20,470 nucleotides of DNA from Spirochaetia bacterium UBA5550 (GTDB lineage: Bacteria > Spirochaetota > UBA4802 > UBA5550). Both the position numbers and the translations under genes were made by a program. Shown here piece after piece: positions 7,338 through 14,426 of this stretch. Where the stretch lies: the NCBI GenBank assembly GCA_002425885.1, contig DINC01000175.1:1-20470 (forward strand), given 5' to 3'. The notes beneath the pieces are model-generated. The model was not told where the DNA came from. It made no database searches and saw only the letters and a list, made by a program, of their open reading frames with translations. How positions within the stretch are numbered: position 1 is the first letter of the stretch; every line of letters begins with the position of its first letter.

Positions 7338-8474
7338 ATGAGCACTGCAATAATTGATGCCCGGGGCTGGCAGAGCAGCTTCGACCTGAAAACCGGAGAA
7401 AAAGTAGATCCGGAAAGCGATGCACAGAGAATTGTGAAAGAGGTGCTTCAGAAACACCCGTATCCGGGCGACATGGACAAGGGAAGCAACCGCTGGGTCA
7501 GCGATACAGCGTTTGAACTTATTGATAAATATATGCCCCGGTTCGTTTTTCTATCTTACGCGGCACAATATTTTTCTTTAAGATATACCCCCATGACAGA
7601 TGAAGCACGCTCATCTATCATCGCCGGTGCTTTCCGTGAAGCGGAACGCTTTGCTGAAGTTTCAGGCTATACTACAATAATTGTCGGAACCGGAGATATG
7701 ACCCCCCTCATAGACAATATTGATATAACCAGGCTTGACGGCCTTGCTTTATGTACAAACTGGTCAGCAAGATACGCCGGTCTGTACGAACCGAGTGATA
7801 AAGACATGACACTGTTGAGTTCACACCCCTTCATAGAAAAGATAGTTCCACGGGAGGAGGTTGTCAGGCTCTTTAATGGTTCCCCTGATCAGGCTCTAAG
7901 AGTTCCGGAATTTCTCATGGTGGCCCGCAGAGGTTACGCATTCAAGGCACTCAGCCCAACAATGAAAACACCGGTTATGATCCCCTCTGATAATTTTACT
8001 GTACCTGTTTCTCTGCCGGGGTCAGAAATTAGTGACATTACCTGCATCAGGGGTGAGATTGAAAAGCTGATTTCTGACAGAAATATTGCTCTCATCATTC
8101 TCGAAGGTGCAGGAATTAACGACTTCCCTCTCCCATACAGATCATGCAGTAACGGGAAGGAGTGGTTCTCCTATGAAACTGGTGACGCCCAGTATCTCAC
8201 AATATCAACCGGCGAACACCGCTTCTTTGATTATCCTAAAGGCTATAAGTATTACGACGAGACCGATGTTAATAATGACTTCCCCTTCTCCGGTTACTTT
8301 AAATCGATTCCGGAAAATACTTTTGCCTCCTCTTTTCCGGAAAGGAGTATTGCAGTCGGGAACAAAAGCATGTTCATGCACATGGTAACAGGGGCGGATA
8401 TATCCATTGAATGCTTTTCACGGAACATGTTTAACCAGGGTACAATGGCAGTAATACATCGCGATAATAAGTAA
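7338..8474 (+). CDS. Uncharacterised 378-residue protein, operon member
   Basis: I do not recognise the family with certainty. The protein looks cytoplasmic: no signal peptide or membrane segment. AGGAGA lies about 6 nt before the ATG and the gene starts 21 nt after the radical SAM gene. The segment from about 65 to 125 ('LIDKYMPRFVFLSYAAQYFSLRY' ... 'VSGYTTIIVGTGDMTP') is weakly reminiscent of the middle of alkaline-phosphatase-superfamily phosphodiesterases, where a helix pair precedes 'ivvSDHGM', and the C terminus 'GNKSMFMHMVTGADISIE' could be its last strand region. However, the N-terminal metal/nucleophile motif of that superfamily is not visible. Treat the resemblance as a hint only. 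Position between a radical SAM enzyme and an NTPase suggests a part in the same pathway. Confidence 0.8.
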   Translation: MSTAIIDARGWQSSFDLKTGEKVDPESDAQRIVKEVLQKHPYPGDMDKGSNRWVSDTAFELIDKYMPRFVFLSYAAQYFSLRYTPMTDEARSSIIAGAFREAERFAEVSGYTTIIVGTGDMTPLIDNIDITRLDGLALCTNWSARYAGLYEPSDKDMTLLSSHPFIEKIVPREEVVRLFNGSPDQALRVPEFLMVARRGYAFKALSPTMKTPVMIPSDNFTVPVSLPGSEISDITCIRGEIEKLISDRNIALIILEGAGINDFPLPYRSCSNGKEWFSYETGDAQYLTISTGEHRFFDYPKGYKYYDETDVNNDFPFSGYFKSIPENTFASSFPERSIAVGNKSMFMHMVTGADISIECFSRNMFNQGTMAVIHRDNK

Positions 8475-8489
8475 TAATGAGATAAACAA

Positions 8490-8963
8490 ATGATCCATAT
8501 AATCTGCGGTGAAATAAACCAGGGTAAAACAGCCAGAATTAAATCTGTTTATGAAGAGAATATGAAGGGAGATGGTTTTATTACTGAAAAAATAATTACT
8601 AATTCAATCTTCTGCGGCTATAAAATCTCGCGCCTAACTACAGGTGATTCTGAAATCCTTATACTAAGAACCGAGTTCTTCCCTCTTGACGAAACGCCAT
8701 TTTTAACAAAAGGCTCCTTCAGTTTTTATGAGAAGGGCTTTATCTTTGCCTCTTCAATAATTGATGATATTATAAACAACAATATCAATCCTGTATTCAT
8801 TGATGAAATAGGAGCCATTGAACTGGCAGGTAAAGGATTACACGATTCTTTCAGAAAAATTCTTCTGGCTGATAAAACAGTTTATATTACAGTCCGTAAC
8901 TGCTTTGTGAAAAAAGTAATCTCTTTATTCTCTCTGAAAAAATATGCCTTGATCAGAATTTAA
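8490..8963 (+). CDS. THEP1-like nucleoside-triphosphatase
   Basis: 157 residues, slightly short for the family. It begins directly with a P-loop, 'IICGEINQGKTARI' (GxxxxGKT, residues about 6-14), and has a Walker B-like 'PVFIDEIGAIELAGKGL' near residues 100-116. The 'DEIG.iEl.g.g' form is characteristic of the THEP1 / NTPase_1 family (archaeal and bacterial P-loop NTPases related to kinases). Their physiological role is unclear; related small P-loop proteins are encoded near molybdenum, tungsten or corrinoid genes. It starts 15 nt after the preceding gene and is the last convincing member of the operon, since the next gene encodes an exported phosphoesterase after a 43-nt gap. Substrate and role not determinable. 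Confidence 0.8.
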   Translation: MIHIICGEINQGKTARIKSVYEENMKGDGFITEKIITNSIFCGYKISRLTTGDSEILILRTEFFPLDETPFLTKGSFSFYEKGFIFASSIIDDIINNNINPVFIDEIGAIELAGKGLHDSFRKILLADKTVYITVRNCFVKKVISLFSLKKYALIRI

Positions 8964-9006
8964 GCTACTGTTACAAACTATTCTGAATATTTATCAGAAG
9001 GAAATA

Positions 9007-10071
9007 ATGCAAAGAATTAAATTTTTTATTTCATCTCTGCTGTTTATAACTCTGCTCATTGCTGAGATATCCGCACCTGTTCACGGTAAAAGTGCCGCAG
9101 TAAAAAAATATACGCCATGGCAGTTCGCAGTTATAAGCGACACCCAGAATAACAGCCGCGAGGATTCAAACAAAGAATGCGTTAATGAAGAGATTCTTGA
9201 ACTGATTGCAGATGATATCGCGGATATTAAACCGGATTTTGTTCTTGTTTCAGGGGACCTTGTAAACGGATGGCTTCGAAACGGCAATACTCCTTATCAT
9301 ACACAATACAGGGAGTGGAAAAAAATTATGAAACCTGTTTTCCGCAAAGGAATTAAAGTTTATACTGTACGGGGCAATCACGACAGCGGGCCCGAACGGG
9401 TAGCTTTACGTCCGCTTCCGAAACATCTTGAACCCGGGAAAAAATCCCTTTCAAAACTTAAAAAAAGTTTCAAAAGGGAAAACATCAGAAAATATATACC
9501 ATGGAACGGCCCCCGTAAAGAGAAAGGCCTGACCTACAGTTTTATTCATAAAAATGCCCGCATCATCGGTCTCGACCAGTATACAAACGGGCAGCATAAA
9601 ATTAATCAGGCATGGATGAACCGGCAGGTATCGGGAAAAAAGAAAACACATCTCTTTGTATTCGGTCATGAACCTGCATTTGGAACAGATTATCCGGACA
9701 ATCTATCCTTTTACAAAAAAAAACGGGACCTGTTCTGGAACAGTATTGGCAAAGGGGGAGGAAAGGTTTATTTCTGCGGTCATGATCACTACTATAACCG
9801 TTCACTTATTCATGACAGCCGCGGCAACGGGATATGGCAGATTATCGGCGGTACCGGGGGAGGTAAACTGCAGAAATGGTCAGGAAACTATAAGGAGAGC
9901 AGAAGAGTCATGTGCGAATACCACAACAGTGACCACTACGGCTATATCCTGGTTACTATTGACAATGCAAAAGCAACCATAGAATGGAGAGCACTCATTG
10001 ATGTATCTGACGGTGATTGGGAGGTTCTTGATTCTTTCAGCTATTCAGCAGGGAAAACCTCAAACCGTTAA
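9007..10071 (+). CDS. Exported calcineurin-like metallophosphoesterase
   Basis: 354 residues. A signal peptide is visible ('MQRIKFFISSLLFITLLIAEISAPVHG', cleavage probably after G/K near residue 27-30). Metal-binding motifs in order: 'AVISDTQ' (about 41-47), 'VSGDLVNG' (about 80-88), 'VRGNHDS' (about 121-127), 'FVFGHEPAF' (about 219-227) and 'FCGHDHYYNR' (about 257-266). These are the five blocks of a dinuclear metal centre. It would act outside the cytoplasm on an unknown phosphoester. AAGGAA stands just before the ATG. The protein is lysine/arginine rich in the middle (about 140-165). It follows the importer cluster on the same strand by 43 nt, so read-through is possible, but nothing in it ties it to metal uptake. 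It converges with trmO. Confidence 0.9.
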   Translation: MQRIKFFISSLLFITLLIAEISAPVHGKSAAVKKYTPWQFAVISDTQNNSREDSNKECVNEEILELIADDIADIKPDFVLVSGDLVNGWLRNGNTPYHTQYREWKKIMKPVFRKGIKVYTVRGNHDSGPERVALRPLPKHLEPGKKSLSKLKKSFKRENIRKYIPWNGPRKEKGLTYSFIHKNARIIGLDQYTNGQHKINQAWMNRQVSGKKKTHLFVFGHEPAFGTDYPDNLSFYKKKRDLFWNSIGKGGGKVYFCGHDHYYNRSLIHDSRGNGIWQIIGGTGGGKLQKWSGNYKESRRVMCEYHNSDHYGYILVTIDNAKATIEWRALIDVSDGDWEVLDSFSYSAGKTSNR

Positions 10072-10072
10072 T

Positions 10073-10091
10073 ATAGAAATAATTATTCTAT
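10073..10091. terminator. Weak AT-rich hairpin between convergent genes
   Basis: The arms ATAGAA and TTCTAT flank a short AT-rich loop in the 16-nt gap between the phosphoesterase stop and the trmO stop, overlapping the trmO stop codon. It could act as a bidirectional terminator. There is no clear U tract and the stem is weak. Confidence 0.3.
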
Positions 10092-10567
10092 TTGAACCTT
10101 TCATCAGATAAAATTTTCTCAGCCTTATAAGTGTTCCCTTCGAACCACCCCTTCCTGACATTTTCACATATTTCAAAATCGGGAACATATGGTTTAATGT
10201 CAATAACCGGTGTCCCGTCAAGCATGTCAACACCGCGGATCTTTAAAATATTCTCATTCACTGAAACAAGTTCCACAAGCGAAAGCCCCACGGGATTGGG
10301 CCTGGCCGGGGATCTTGTGGCGAAAATTCCTCTTTCAACTGTATCGAGAAAAGGTATTACTTTCAGTTTCGGTTCTCTCACCATGTTAAGAAAAAATATA
10401 ACATAGATATGTGAAAAACCTTCTAAATCGGAAAGCCCTTCTTTATATTCATCCGATATTATTATTTCAGCTTCAACATCTTTTGAAGCAGAGGTCTGCA
10501 CAGGCATATTCTCAACGGTTTTATATGGTGAATGTACGACCCCTATGGAATTAAACTTTATCTCCAT
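10088..10567 (-). CDS. trmO: tRNA (N6-threonylcarbamoyladenosine37-N6)-methyltransferase TrmO/TsaA
   Basis: About 159 residues from the ATG at 10567, which is preceded by AGGGG ('aagaggggattac'); a longer reading from 10627 starts at a TTG without an SD. The sequence has the conserved UPF0066/TsaA blocks: 'IGVVHSPYKTVENMPVQ', 'GLSDLEGFSHIYVIFFL', 'FATRSPARPNPVGLSLVEL' and 'GVDMLDGTPVIDIKPYVP'. TrmO uses SAM to methylate t6A37 in tRNA-Thr in E. coli; it is a beta-barrel SAM enzyme, not a Rossmann methyltransferase. This copy is the short core form and lacks the C-terminal extension of the E. coli protein. In archaea and many anaerobes such short TsaA proteins also occur near metal genes, so a related substrate cannot be ruled out. 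Single gene, divergent from cutA. Confidence 0.88.
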   Translation of the reverse strand: MEIKFNSIGVVHSPYKTVENMPVQTSASKDVEAEIIISDEYKEGLSDLEGFSHIYVIFFLNMVREPKLKVIPFLDTVERGIFATRSPARPNPVGLSLVELVSVNENILKIRGVDMLDGTPVIDIKPYVPDFEICENVRKGWFEGNTYKAEKILSDERFK

Positions 10568-10724
10568 GTAATCCCCTCTTTTCTTTAAAGCTGAGAAACA
10601 GGTTTTCCCTTTACCTGCTACTGTCAAGAACCTTAATCCGGCGTTTATAGCGTTTTACGGGGAGCAATAGATAGCCGGAGGAATTACCATAATCTAAAAA
10701 CTTTTATTTCAGCGTAGAAAGATT

Positions 10725-10760
10725 CTTGTAAAAAGCTCTGTATTCATGTAAATTCAAATT
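10725..10760 (+). promoter_or_regulatory. Possible promoter for cutA
   Basis: TTGTAA near 10726 and TAAATT near 10749 are about 17 nt apart, each matching four of six consensus bases of a sigma-70-type promoter. They lie about 45 nt before the cutA start. Weak evidence; no other candidate in the 227-nt divergent gap between trmO and cutA looked better. Confidence 0.3.
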
Positions 10761-10794
10761 ATCAGTCAATGAAACTACTAACTCAGGAGGTCAT

Positions 10795-11109
10795 ATGTCA
10801 CTCTGCCTGGTTTATATAACAACACCGACTATTGAAGAGGCTGAAATTATCGGAGGGAACCTTGTCTCCAGAAAGATTGCCGCATGCGTGAATATTGTGG
10901 ACGGGATGAAATCAATATATAACTGGGAGGGGAAAGTTGAACATGGCAGCGAGGTGATACTAATCGCTAAAACAAAAATCGCTCTTGTGAACGAGCTTAT
11001 CGAAAACGTGAAAGCTCTTCACTCGTATGACTGCCCCGCCATTGTTGCAATCCCCATAATTGACGGCAGTGAAACCTTTCTCAACTGGATACGGAACGAG
11101 ACAAAATAG
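10795..11109 (+). CDS. cutA: CutA1 divalent-cation tolerance protein
   Basis: 104 residues, the usual CutA1 length. Family blocks are clear: 'LVYITTPTIEEAEIIGGNLVSRKIAACVNIV' at the start, 'SIYNWEGKVEHGSEVILIAKT' in the middle and 'VKALHSYDCPAIVAIPIIDGSETFLNWI' at the end, including the HxYxxPxI-like segment (here HSYDCPAI). CutA1 is a very stable ferredoxin-like trimer, linked in E. coli genetics to copper tolerance, with an uncertain molecular role. AGGAGG lies 4 nt upstream of the ATG. It is transcribed alone, divergent from trmO, and is followed by a hairpin with a short T run. Confidence 0.95.
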   Translation: MSLCLVYITTPTIEEAEIIGGNLVSRKIAACVNIVDGMKSIYNWEGKVEHGSEVILIAKTKIALVNELIENVKALHSYDCPAIVAIPIIDGSETFLNWIRNETK

Positions 11110-11137
11110 TGCTAATATATCCCGAAGGGGCACTTTT
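11108..11137 (+). terminator. Probable terminator of cutA
   Basis: AGTGC at 11108-11112 pairs with GCACT at 11130-11134. An inner CCC-GAA-GGG hairpin stacks directly on the 3' arm, and TTTT follows (11134-11137). The 5' arm is separated by an 8-nt AT-rich bulge, so the structure is imperfect. Confidence 0.5.
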
Positions 11138-11162
11138 CACCCGGAGAGATTTTTATTAATTA

Positions 11163-11191
11163 TTGACAAACTTTAAGGCATTAATTCAAAT
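11163..11191 (+). promoter_or_regulatory. Sigma-70-type promoter for the small basic protein
   Basis: A perfect TTGACA (11163-11168) is followed after 17 nt by TCAAAT (11186-11191, four of six consensus bases). The predicted start site is about 20 nt before the SD of the 32-codon gene. Confidence 0.5.
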
Positions 11192-11219
11192 GCAACAACC
11201 AATTAACCCGGAGGATCAC

Positions 11220-11318
11220 GTGGGAAAGCAGTATAAACCTGTTGTAAAAAGAAAGCGGGCAAAAAGAAGACTTAAAAGAAAGAAAAAAGAATTAAAAGCC
11301 AAGCTCGCAGGTAAATAG
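11220..11318 (+). CDS. Small, highly basic protein (32 residues)
   Basis: A GTG-started gene of 32 codons: it begins 'MGKQYKPVVKRKRAKRRLKR' and continues with Lys-rich sequence to the stop. More than half of the residues are Lys or Arg. Support for a real gene: CGGAGGA about 6 nt upstream of GTG, a TTGACA promoter upstream, and a hairpin that starts at the stop codon. The 'MGKQY...KR.RR..LKRKK' pattern resembles small basic proteins annotated in several bacterial groups (for example the Chlamydiae/Verrucomicrobia small basic proteins proposed to be ribosome-associated), so an rRNA-binding ribosomal accessory protein is a reasonable guess. The resemblance is from memory and not verified. It converges with the large exported protein gene. 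Confidence 0.65.
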   Translation: MGKQYKPVVKRKRAKRRLKRKKKELKAKLAGK

Positions 11319-11344
11319 GGGACCTTTTTCAGGGTCTCCCCTAT
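11315..11344. terminator. Hairpin between convergent genes
   Basis: ATAGGGG-ACC (11315-11324) pairs with GGT-CT-CCCCTAT (11333-11344), with a 2-nt bulge and a T-rich loop. It overlaps the TAG of the small basic gene and sits 10 nt beyond the end of the oppositely transcribed 11354-13786 gene. No long U tract follows on either strand. Confidence 0.5.
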
Positions 11345-11353
11345 CTATTAACC

Positions 11354-13786
11354 TCATTTATCTCTGACCGGAATTATTTCAAAACTATCTCCTTTTATTA
11401 AAAGAGCTTCCGGATTTTTGAAATTTTTTCTGTCAGTGAACCTGATCCAGTAGCCTTTCCCCCTTAATTCAGGAATAAAAAGAGCAGCCTCACTGTTTGC
11501 AGATAAAGTATCGCCTTTTTCTCTTATAAAAGCTATAAAACCTTTTACCCCCTCTTTTTCAGCAATTGCTGAAGCGAGAATTGCCAGCTCCTCAGTTGAA
11601 CCCCCCTGTGAAAGCATAACATCCACGGGGAAACGCGGATTAAAAGTAACCCCTTCTTCAACATTATAATGTTTCTTAATATAATTCTGAATTGCATCGA
11701 TTCCGGTCTGCATATCTTTTGACTCTGTTTCAGAGATCCTTTCAATCCCCCCTTTTTTTCTCAGTACTTTCAGCATGCTGTTATACCATACTGAAAATCC
11801 GCTGTCATCCGCCATATATGCCGCTGAAACTGATCCTTTCTCACTGTTTTTATAATTAAACTTTTTTGAAACTCTATACACAGTCTCCCCGTTATTTCCC
11901 CCTGCTTCACCGGGAATTCTCTTTTCCATGAATGTAACAACGGGCCTGATATCTTCAGATATTACCTCCAGCATTATTTCTGAAATATCCTCACCTTCAC
12001 GCTTAAGTTCAGTATCCTTCATTAAATAAAAGGGGTACCGATCATACTCTGAATAGCCTGTGTATTTTAATACAACGAAATCCCCCTTATCTTCTTTTTT
12101 CAGTTTAACTGATATTTCACCATTTTTTGGAGATATTTCATAGGCCAGAGGTGCGGCCTCCCCTCCCCGGCAACGCAGAGCATAGAGCACCTTCAGCTCT
12201 TTAAGCTTCAGCAGTGCAAACTCACCCTTTTCAGCAAGGGCTGCGGGGATAATCTCCTCACACTCTGTCATATATTTTCCATTTGCAAAAATCCTCACAG
12301 TGACCTTGCGCTTAATCCCGTTCCACAAAAACTCCGGATGGAAATCTGTATATCGCCCTGAATAAAAAATGCTCCCTTTACCACCCGCGTTTTCAAAAAT
12401 ATCCGCAGCATCCCGCATCTCCCGCAGATCACCCCTTATACTTAAACCCTTTTCCCAGTACAGAACAGGATCAAGCCCCGCATCCATCTCGGAATTCCCC
12501 ATATAATAAAAGTAAAGCGGGTCCCCGGTTGCCGCAATCTTTTCCAGAAGATACCTGCGCCATTGAACCGGAGTGGATAGACTCTTCTCAACTTCAGATG
12601 CAAGACTCCGGAAGGAAGGGACATCCTCAAATTTTTCACAGTAACGTCGCGCAGCCCTCTTCTCTCCTTTATTCATGAGGAGTTTTATGTAAGCCTTCGC
12701 TGTGTCATACCTGCAGTACCCGAAATGAATTTTATCCATTGCAGCAGCAAATTTTTTTTCATCCCCGGACATATAAAAGTCAGCCATCCACTTCATGTAA
12801 TAGTCTGAACCGGGGAACTTTTTTCTGTATTGCGAAACTGTTTCTATAAATTCACTCTCGCGTCCGCTGCTGATGAGACGGGGGATAATTGTGTGATAGC
12901 TCTCTCCGCCGGAGAATCCGGCCAGAGACTTAATTTTGCATGATGAGAATATCTCTTCATGCGTATAGCTCCCGCTATTGCCTGCACCTGTAATGTCCGG
13001 TTTAAGTTCTTTATTTTTCAGATCAGTTATAATTACTCTGTAAAAGGTATCCTCCCCCTCCTGATTATCAGCAATTTTGAGGAGGAGAGTATAATCTTTT
13101 ATACCCTTCACAGTGACCCCGGTAAGAGACTCCACACCCGGAATCCCCGAACTCATAACTTCACCTTTATTTATAAAAAGCCTGAATGCCCCGTTTGTGG
13201 CAACCCAGATCCTCACCGGTTCATCTACTGAAAAAGAGGCAGCTGCATACAAGACACCTCTCCGTTCCGGAATAAATCCGAAGGGATAGACTCTCCTCCC
13301 CCGCTTAACCTTAATCGATTTGAATTCAGAAAAGCCGGCGCCGCTCTCCGGAAGGAAGGGATAATACATATCAGCCTTTCCGAATTTCTGCCAGGGCCCG
13401 CATATAAGCCACTTATCAATTCCTTTATAAAGCGGATCACTGTTGCCTCTGTTATTCTCCAGTGATTCAGCGGAATTAATAAGCAGAAATATCAGGGGAC
13501 TCCCCGCATCCCCTCTCTCTCTTATATAATCCGCGCATGTGCGGAAAAGTTTTGCAGTTTTATCCCTCCCGGCCTCGCGGGAGAGTTCCATGAGTTTAAT
13601 TATATTTGTGCAGGAGTTTACACCTTTCGGATCTTTTAAAAGCTCTGATGAAAGTTTATTATACAGAGAGAGTGTGTCCTCTTCACCGGAGAAGAGACCC
13701 CCCTTTTCCGCGAAAGCGGGGGTGAGAGCTGATGTAATAATTATTATTGCTGATATTATTTTCAGGGTAAATTGCATAAGTTCCAT
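11354..13786 (-). CDS. Large exported protein with degenerate transglutaminase-like C-terminal domain
   Basis: 810 residues. A signal peptide is clear ('MELMQFTLKIISAIIIITSALTPAFA', cleavage after AFA). An inner ATG at 13777 is an alternative start. Residues about 120-260 ('KWLICGPWQKFG...' to 'YRVIITDL') look like the beta-sandwich module seen in DUF3857/transglutaminase-type exported proteins. Residues about 280-440 are helical and could be TPR-like. A second beta-rich region spans about 480-640. The end (about 700-795) follows the transglutaminase-core layout, 'YIKKHYNVEEGVTFNPRFP..', 'GGSTEELAILASAIAEKEGVKGFIAFI', but Ser730-Thr731 stands where the catalytic Cys is expected. So the domain is probably not an active protease or transglutaminase. 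Single gene, divergent from the GNAT gene. Specific role unknown. Confidence 0.8.
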   Translation of the reverse strand: MELMQFTLKIISAIIIITSALTPAFAEKGGLFSGEEDTLSLYNKLSSELLKDPKGVNSCTNIIKLMELSREAGRDKTAKLFRTCADYIRERGDAGSPLIFLLINSAESLENNRGNSDPLYKGIDKWLICGPWQKFGKADMYYPFLPESGAGFSEFKSIKVKRGRRVYPFGFIPERRGVLYAAASFSVDEPVRIWVATNGAFRLFINKGEVMSSGIPGVESLTGVTVKGIKDYTLLLKIADNQEGEDTFYRVIITDLKNKELKPDITGAGNSGSYTHEEIFSSCKIKSLAGFSGGESYHTIIPRLISSGRESEFIETVSQYRKKFPGSDYYMKWMADFYMSGDEKKFAAAMDKIHFGYCRYDTAKAYIKLLMNKGEKRAARRYCEKFEDVPSFRSLASEVEKSLSTPVQWRRYLLEKIAATGDPLYFYYMGNSEMDAGLDPVLYWEKGLSIRGDLREMRDAADIFENAGGKGSIFYSGRYTDFHPEFLWNGIKRKVTVRIFANGKYMTECEEIIPAALAEKGEFALLKLKELKVLYALRCRGGEAAPLAYEISPKNGEISVKLKKEDKGDFVVLKYTGYSEYDRYPFYLMKDTELKREGEDISEIMLEVISEDIRPVVTFMEKRIPGEAGGNNGETVYRVSKKFNYKNSEKGSVSAAYMADDSGFSVWYNSMLKVLRKKGGIERISETESKDMQTGIDAIQNYIKKHYNVEEGVTFNPRFPVDVMLSQGGSTEELAILASAIAEKEGVKGFIAFIREKGDTLSANSEAALFIPELRGKGYWIRFTDRKNFKNPEALLIKGDSFEIIPVRDK

Positions 13787-13813
13787 TATCCTTTTTGTGT
13801 TAACGATAAGTAT

Positions 13814-13841
13814 TTGACACGGTTAATTTATCTCATATATT
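13814..13841 (+). promoter_or_regulatory. Sigma-70-type promoter for the GNAT gene
   Basis: TTGACA (13814-13819), 16-nt spacer, TATATT (13836-13841). The start site would fall about 25 nt before the GNAT ATG, in the 87-nt gap between divergent genes. Confidence 0.55.
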
Positions 13842-13873
13842 AAAATAAAGTACAGTACAATTCACGGAAAAAA

Positions 13874-14353
13874 ATGTTAAGAATATATCCCCTGTCCCAG
13901 AGAAAATCCCTCTCCCCCATCTGCGCCTACTGGTCTTTCGCCACATGGTACACAAAGAGGAACATCCCTTTCTCAGCAGTTATGAATGAGTACAGAAAAA
14001 GATCAGATATGGAGGAGTATCCTTATACTTTCATTGCATTATCAGGGGATCTTCCGGTTGGAATGGTTTCAATTAAGGAGAGCGAACTGGCCAGGCGCGA
14101 GGAGCTCTCCCCGTGGCTATCGGCTTTATATGTGGCTCCGGAATACAGGGAGCAGAGGATCGGAGAGAGACTTATCAACACAGTAATCGATGACTGCCGG
14201 AAAAAGAAGATGAAAAGAATATTTCTCTTTCTCGACAGCCGTAACCTGTCACGGCTTGAGAGGTATTATACGAAAAGGGGATGGATCTACTACGACGATG
14301 AAACAGATTCGGACGGGAACAGGACGAAAATATTTTTTTATGAATTGCAATAA
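13874..14353 (+). CDS. GNAT-family N-acetyltransferase
   Basis: 159 residues, one GNAT domain. Motif A with the acetyl-CoA pyrophosphate loop is 'LSALYVAPEYREQRIGERLINTVID' (about residues 77-101, Q/RxxGxG/A form 'EQRIGE'). Motif B follows as 'KRIFLFLDSRNLSRLERYYTKRGWIYYDD', which is the usual strand-helix-'fYek.GF' block. The N terminus ('YWSFATWYTKRNIPFSAVMNEYRKR') resembles GNATs with a 'W...W' start near the substrate pocket. Acceptor substrate cannot be predicted. It has its own promoter and ends 73 nt before the lipoprotein gene, which has a separate promoter. Confidence 0.9.
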   Translation: MLRIYPLSQRKSLSPICAYWSFATWYTKRNIPFSAVMNEYRKRSDMEEYPYTFIALSGDLPVGMVSIKESELARREELSPWLSALYVAPEYREQRIGERLINTVIDDCRKKKMKRIFLFLDSRNLSRLERYYTKRGWIYYDDETDSDGNRTKIFFYELQ

Positions 14354-14367
14354 TGCAGAAATAAAAA

Positions 14368-14396
14368 TTGATTTTGGATTAATATGGTAATATAGT
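14368..14396 (+). promoter_or_regulatory. Sigma-70-type promoter for the orphan lipoprotein gene
   Basis: TTGATT (14368-14373), 17-nt spacer, TATAGT (14391-14396), about 30 nt before the ATG at 14427. Both boxes match at least four of six consensus bases with ideal spacing. AAGGAGA stands 6 nt before the start codon. Confidence 0.55.
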
Positions 14397-14426
14397 ATTT
14401 CCTGAAATCACCTCAAGGAGAAATAT

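Noticed and set aside
10568..10627. Minus-strand TTGACA at 10622-10627 as trmO promoter, and a small CAGGT/ACCTG hairpin after it
   Set aside because: No acceptable -10 box at 15-19 nt, and the hairpin has only five base pairs.
12959..13231. 90-codon + strand ORF inside the large exported protein gene
   Set aside because: Antisense shadow without SD or recognisable features.
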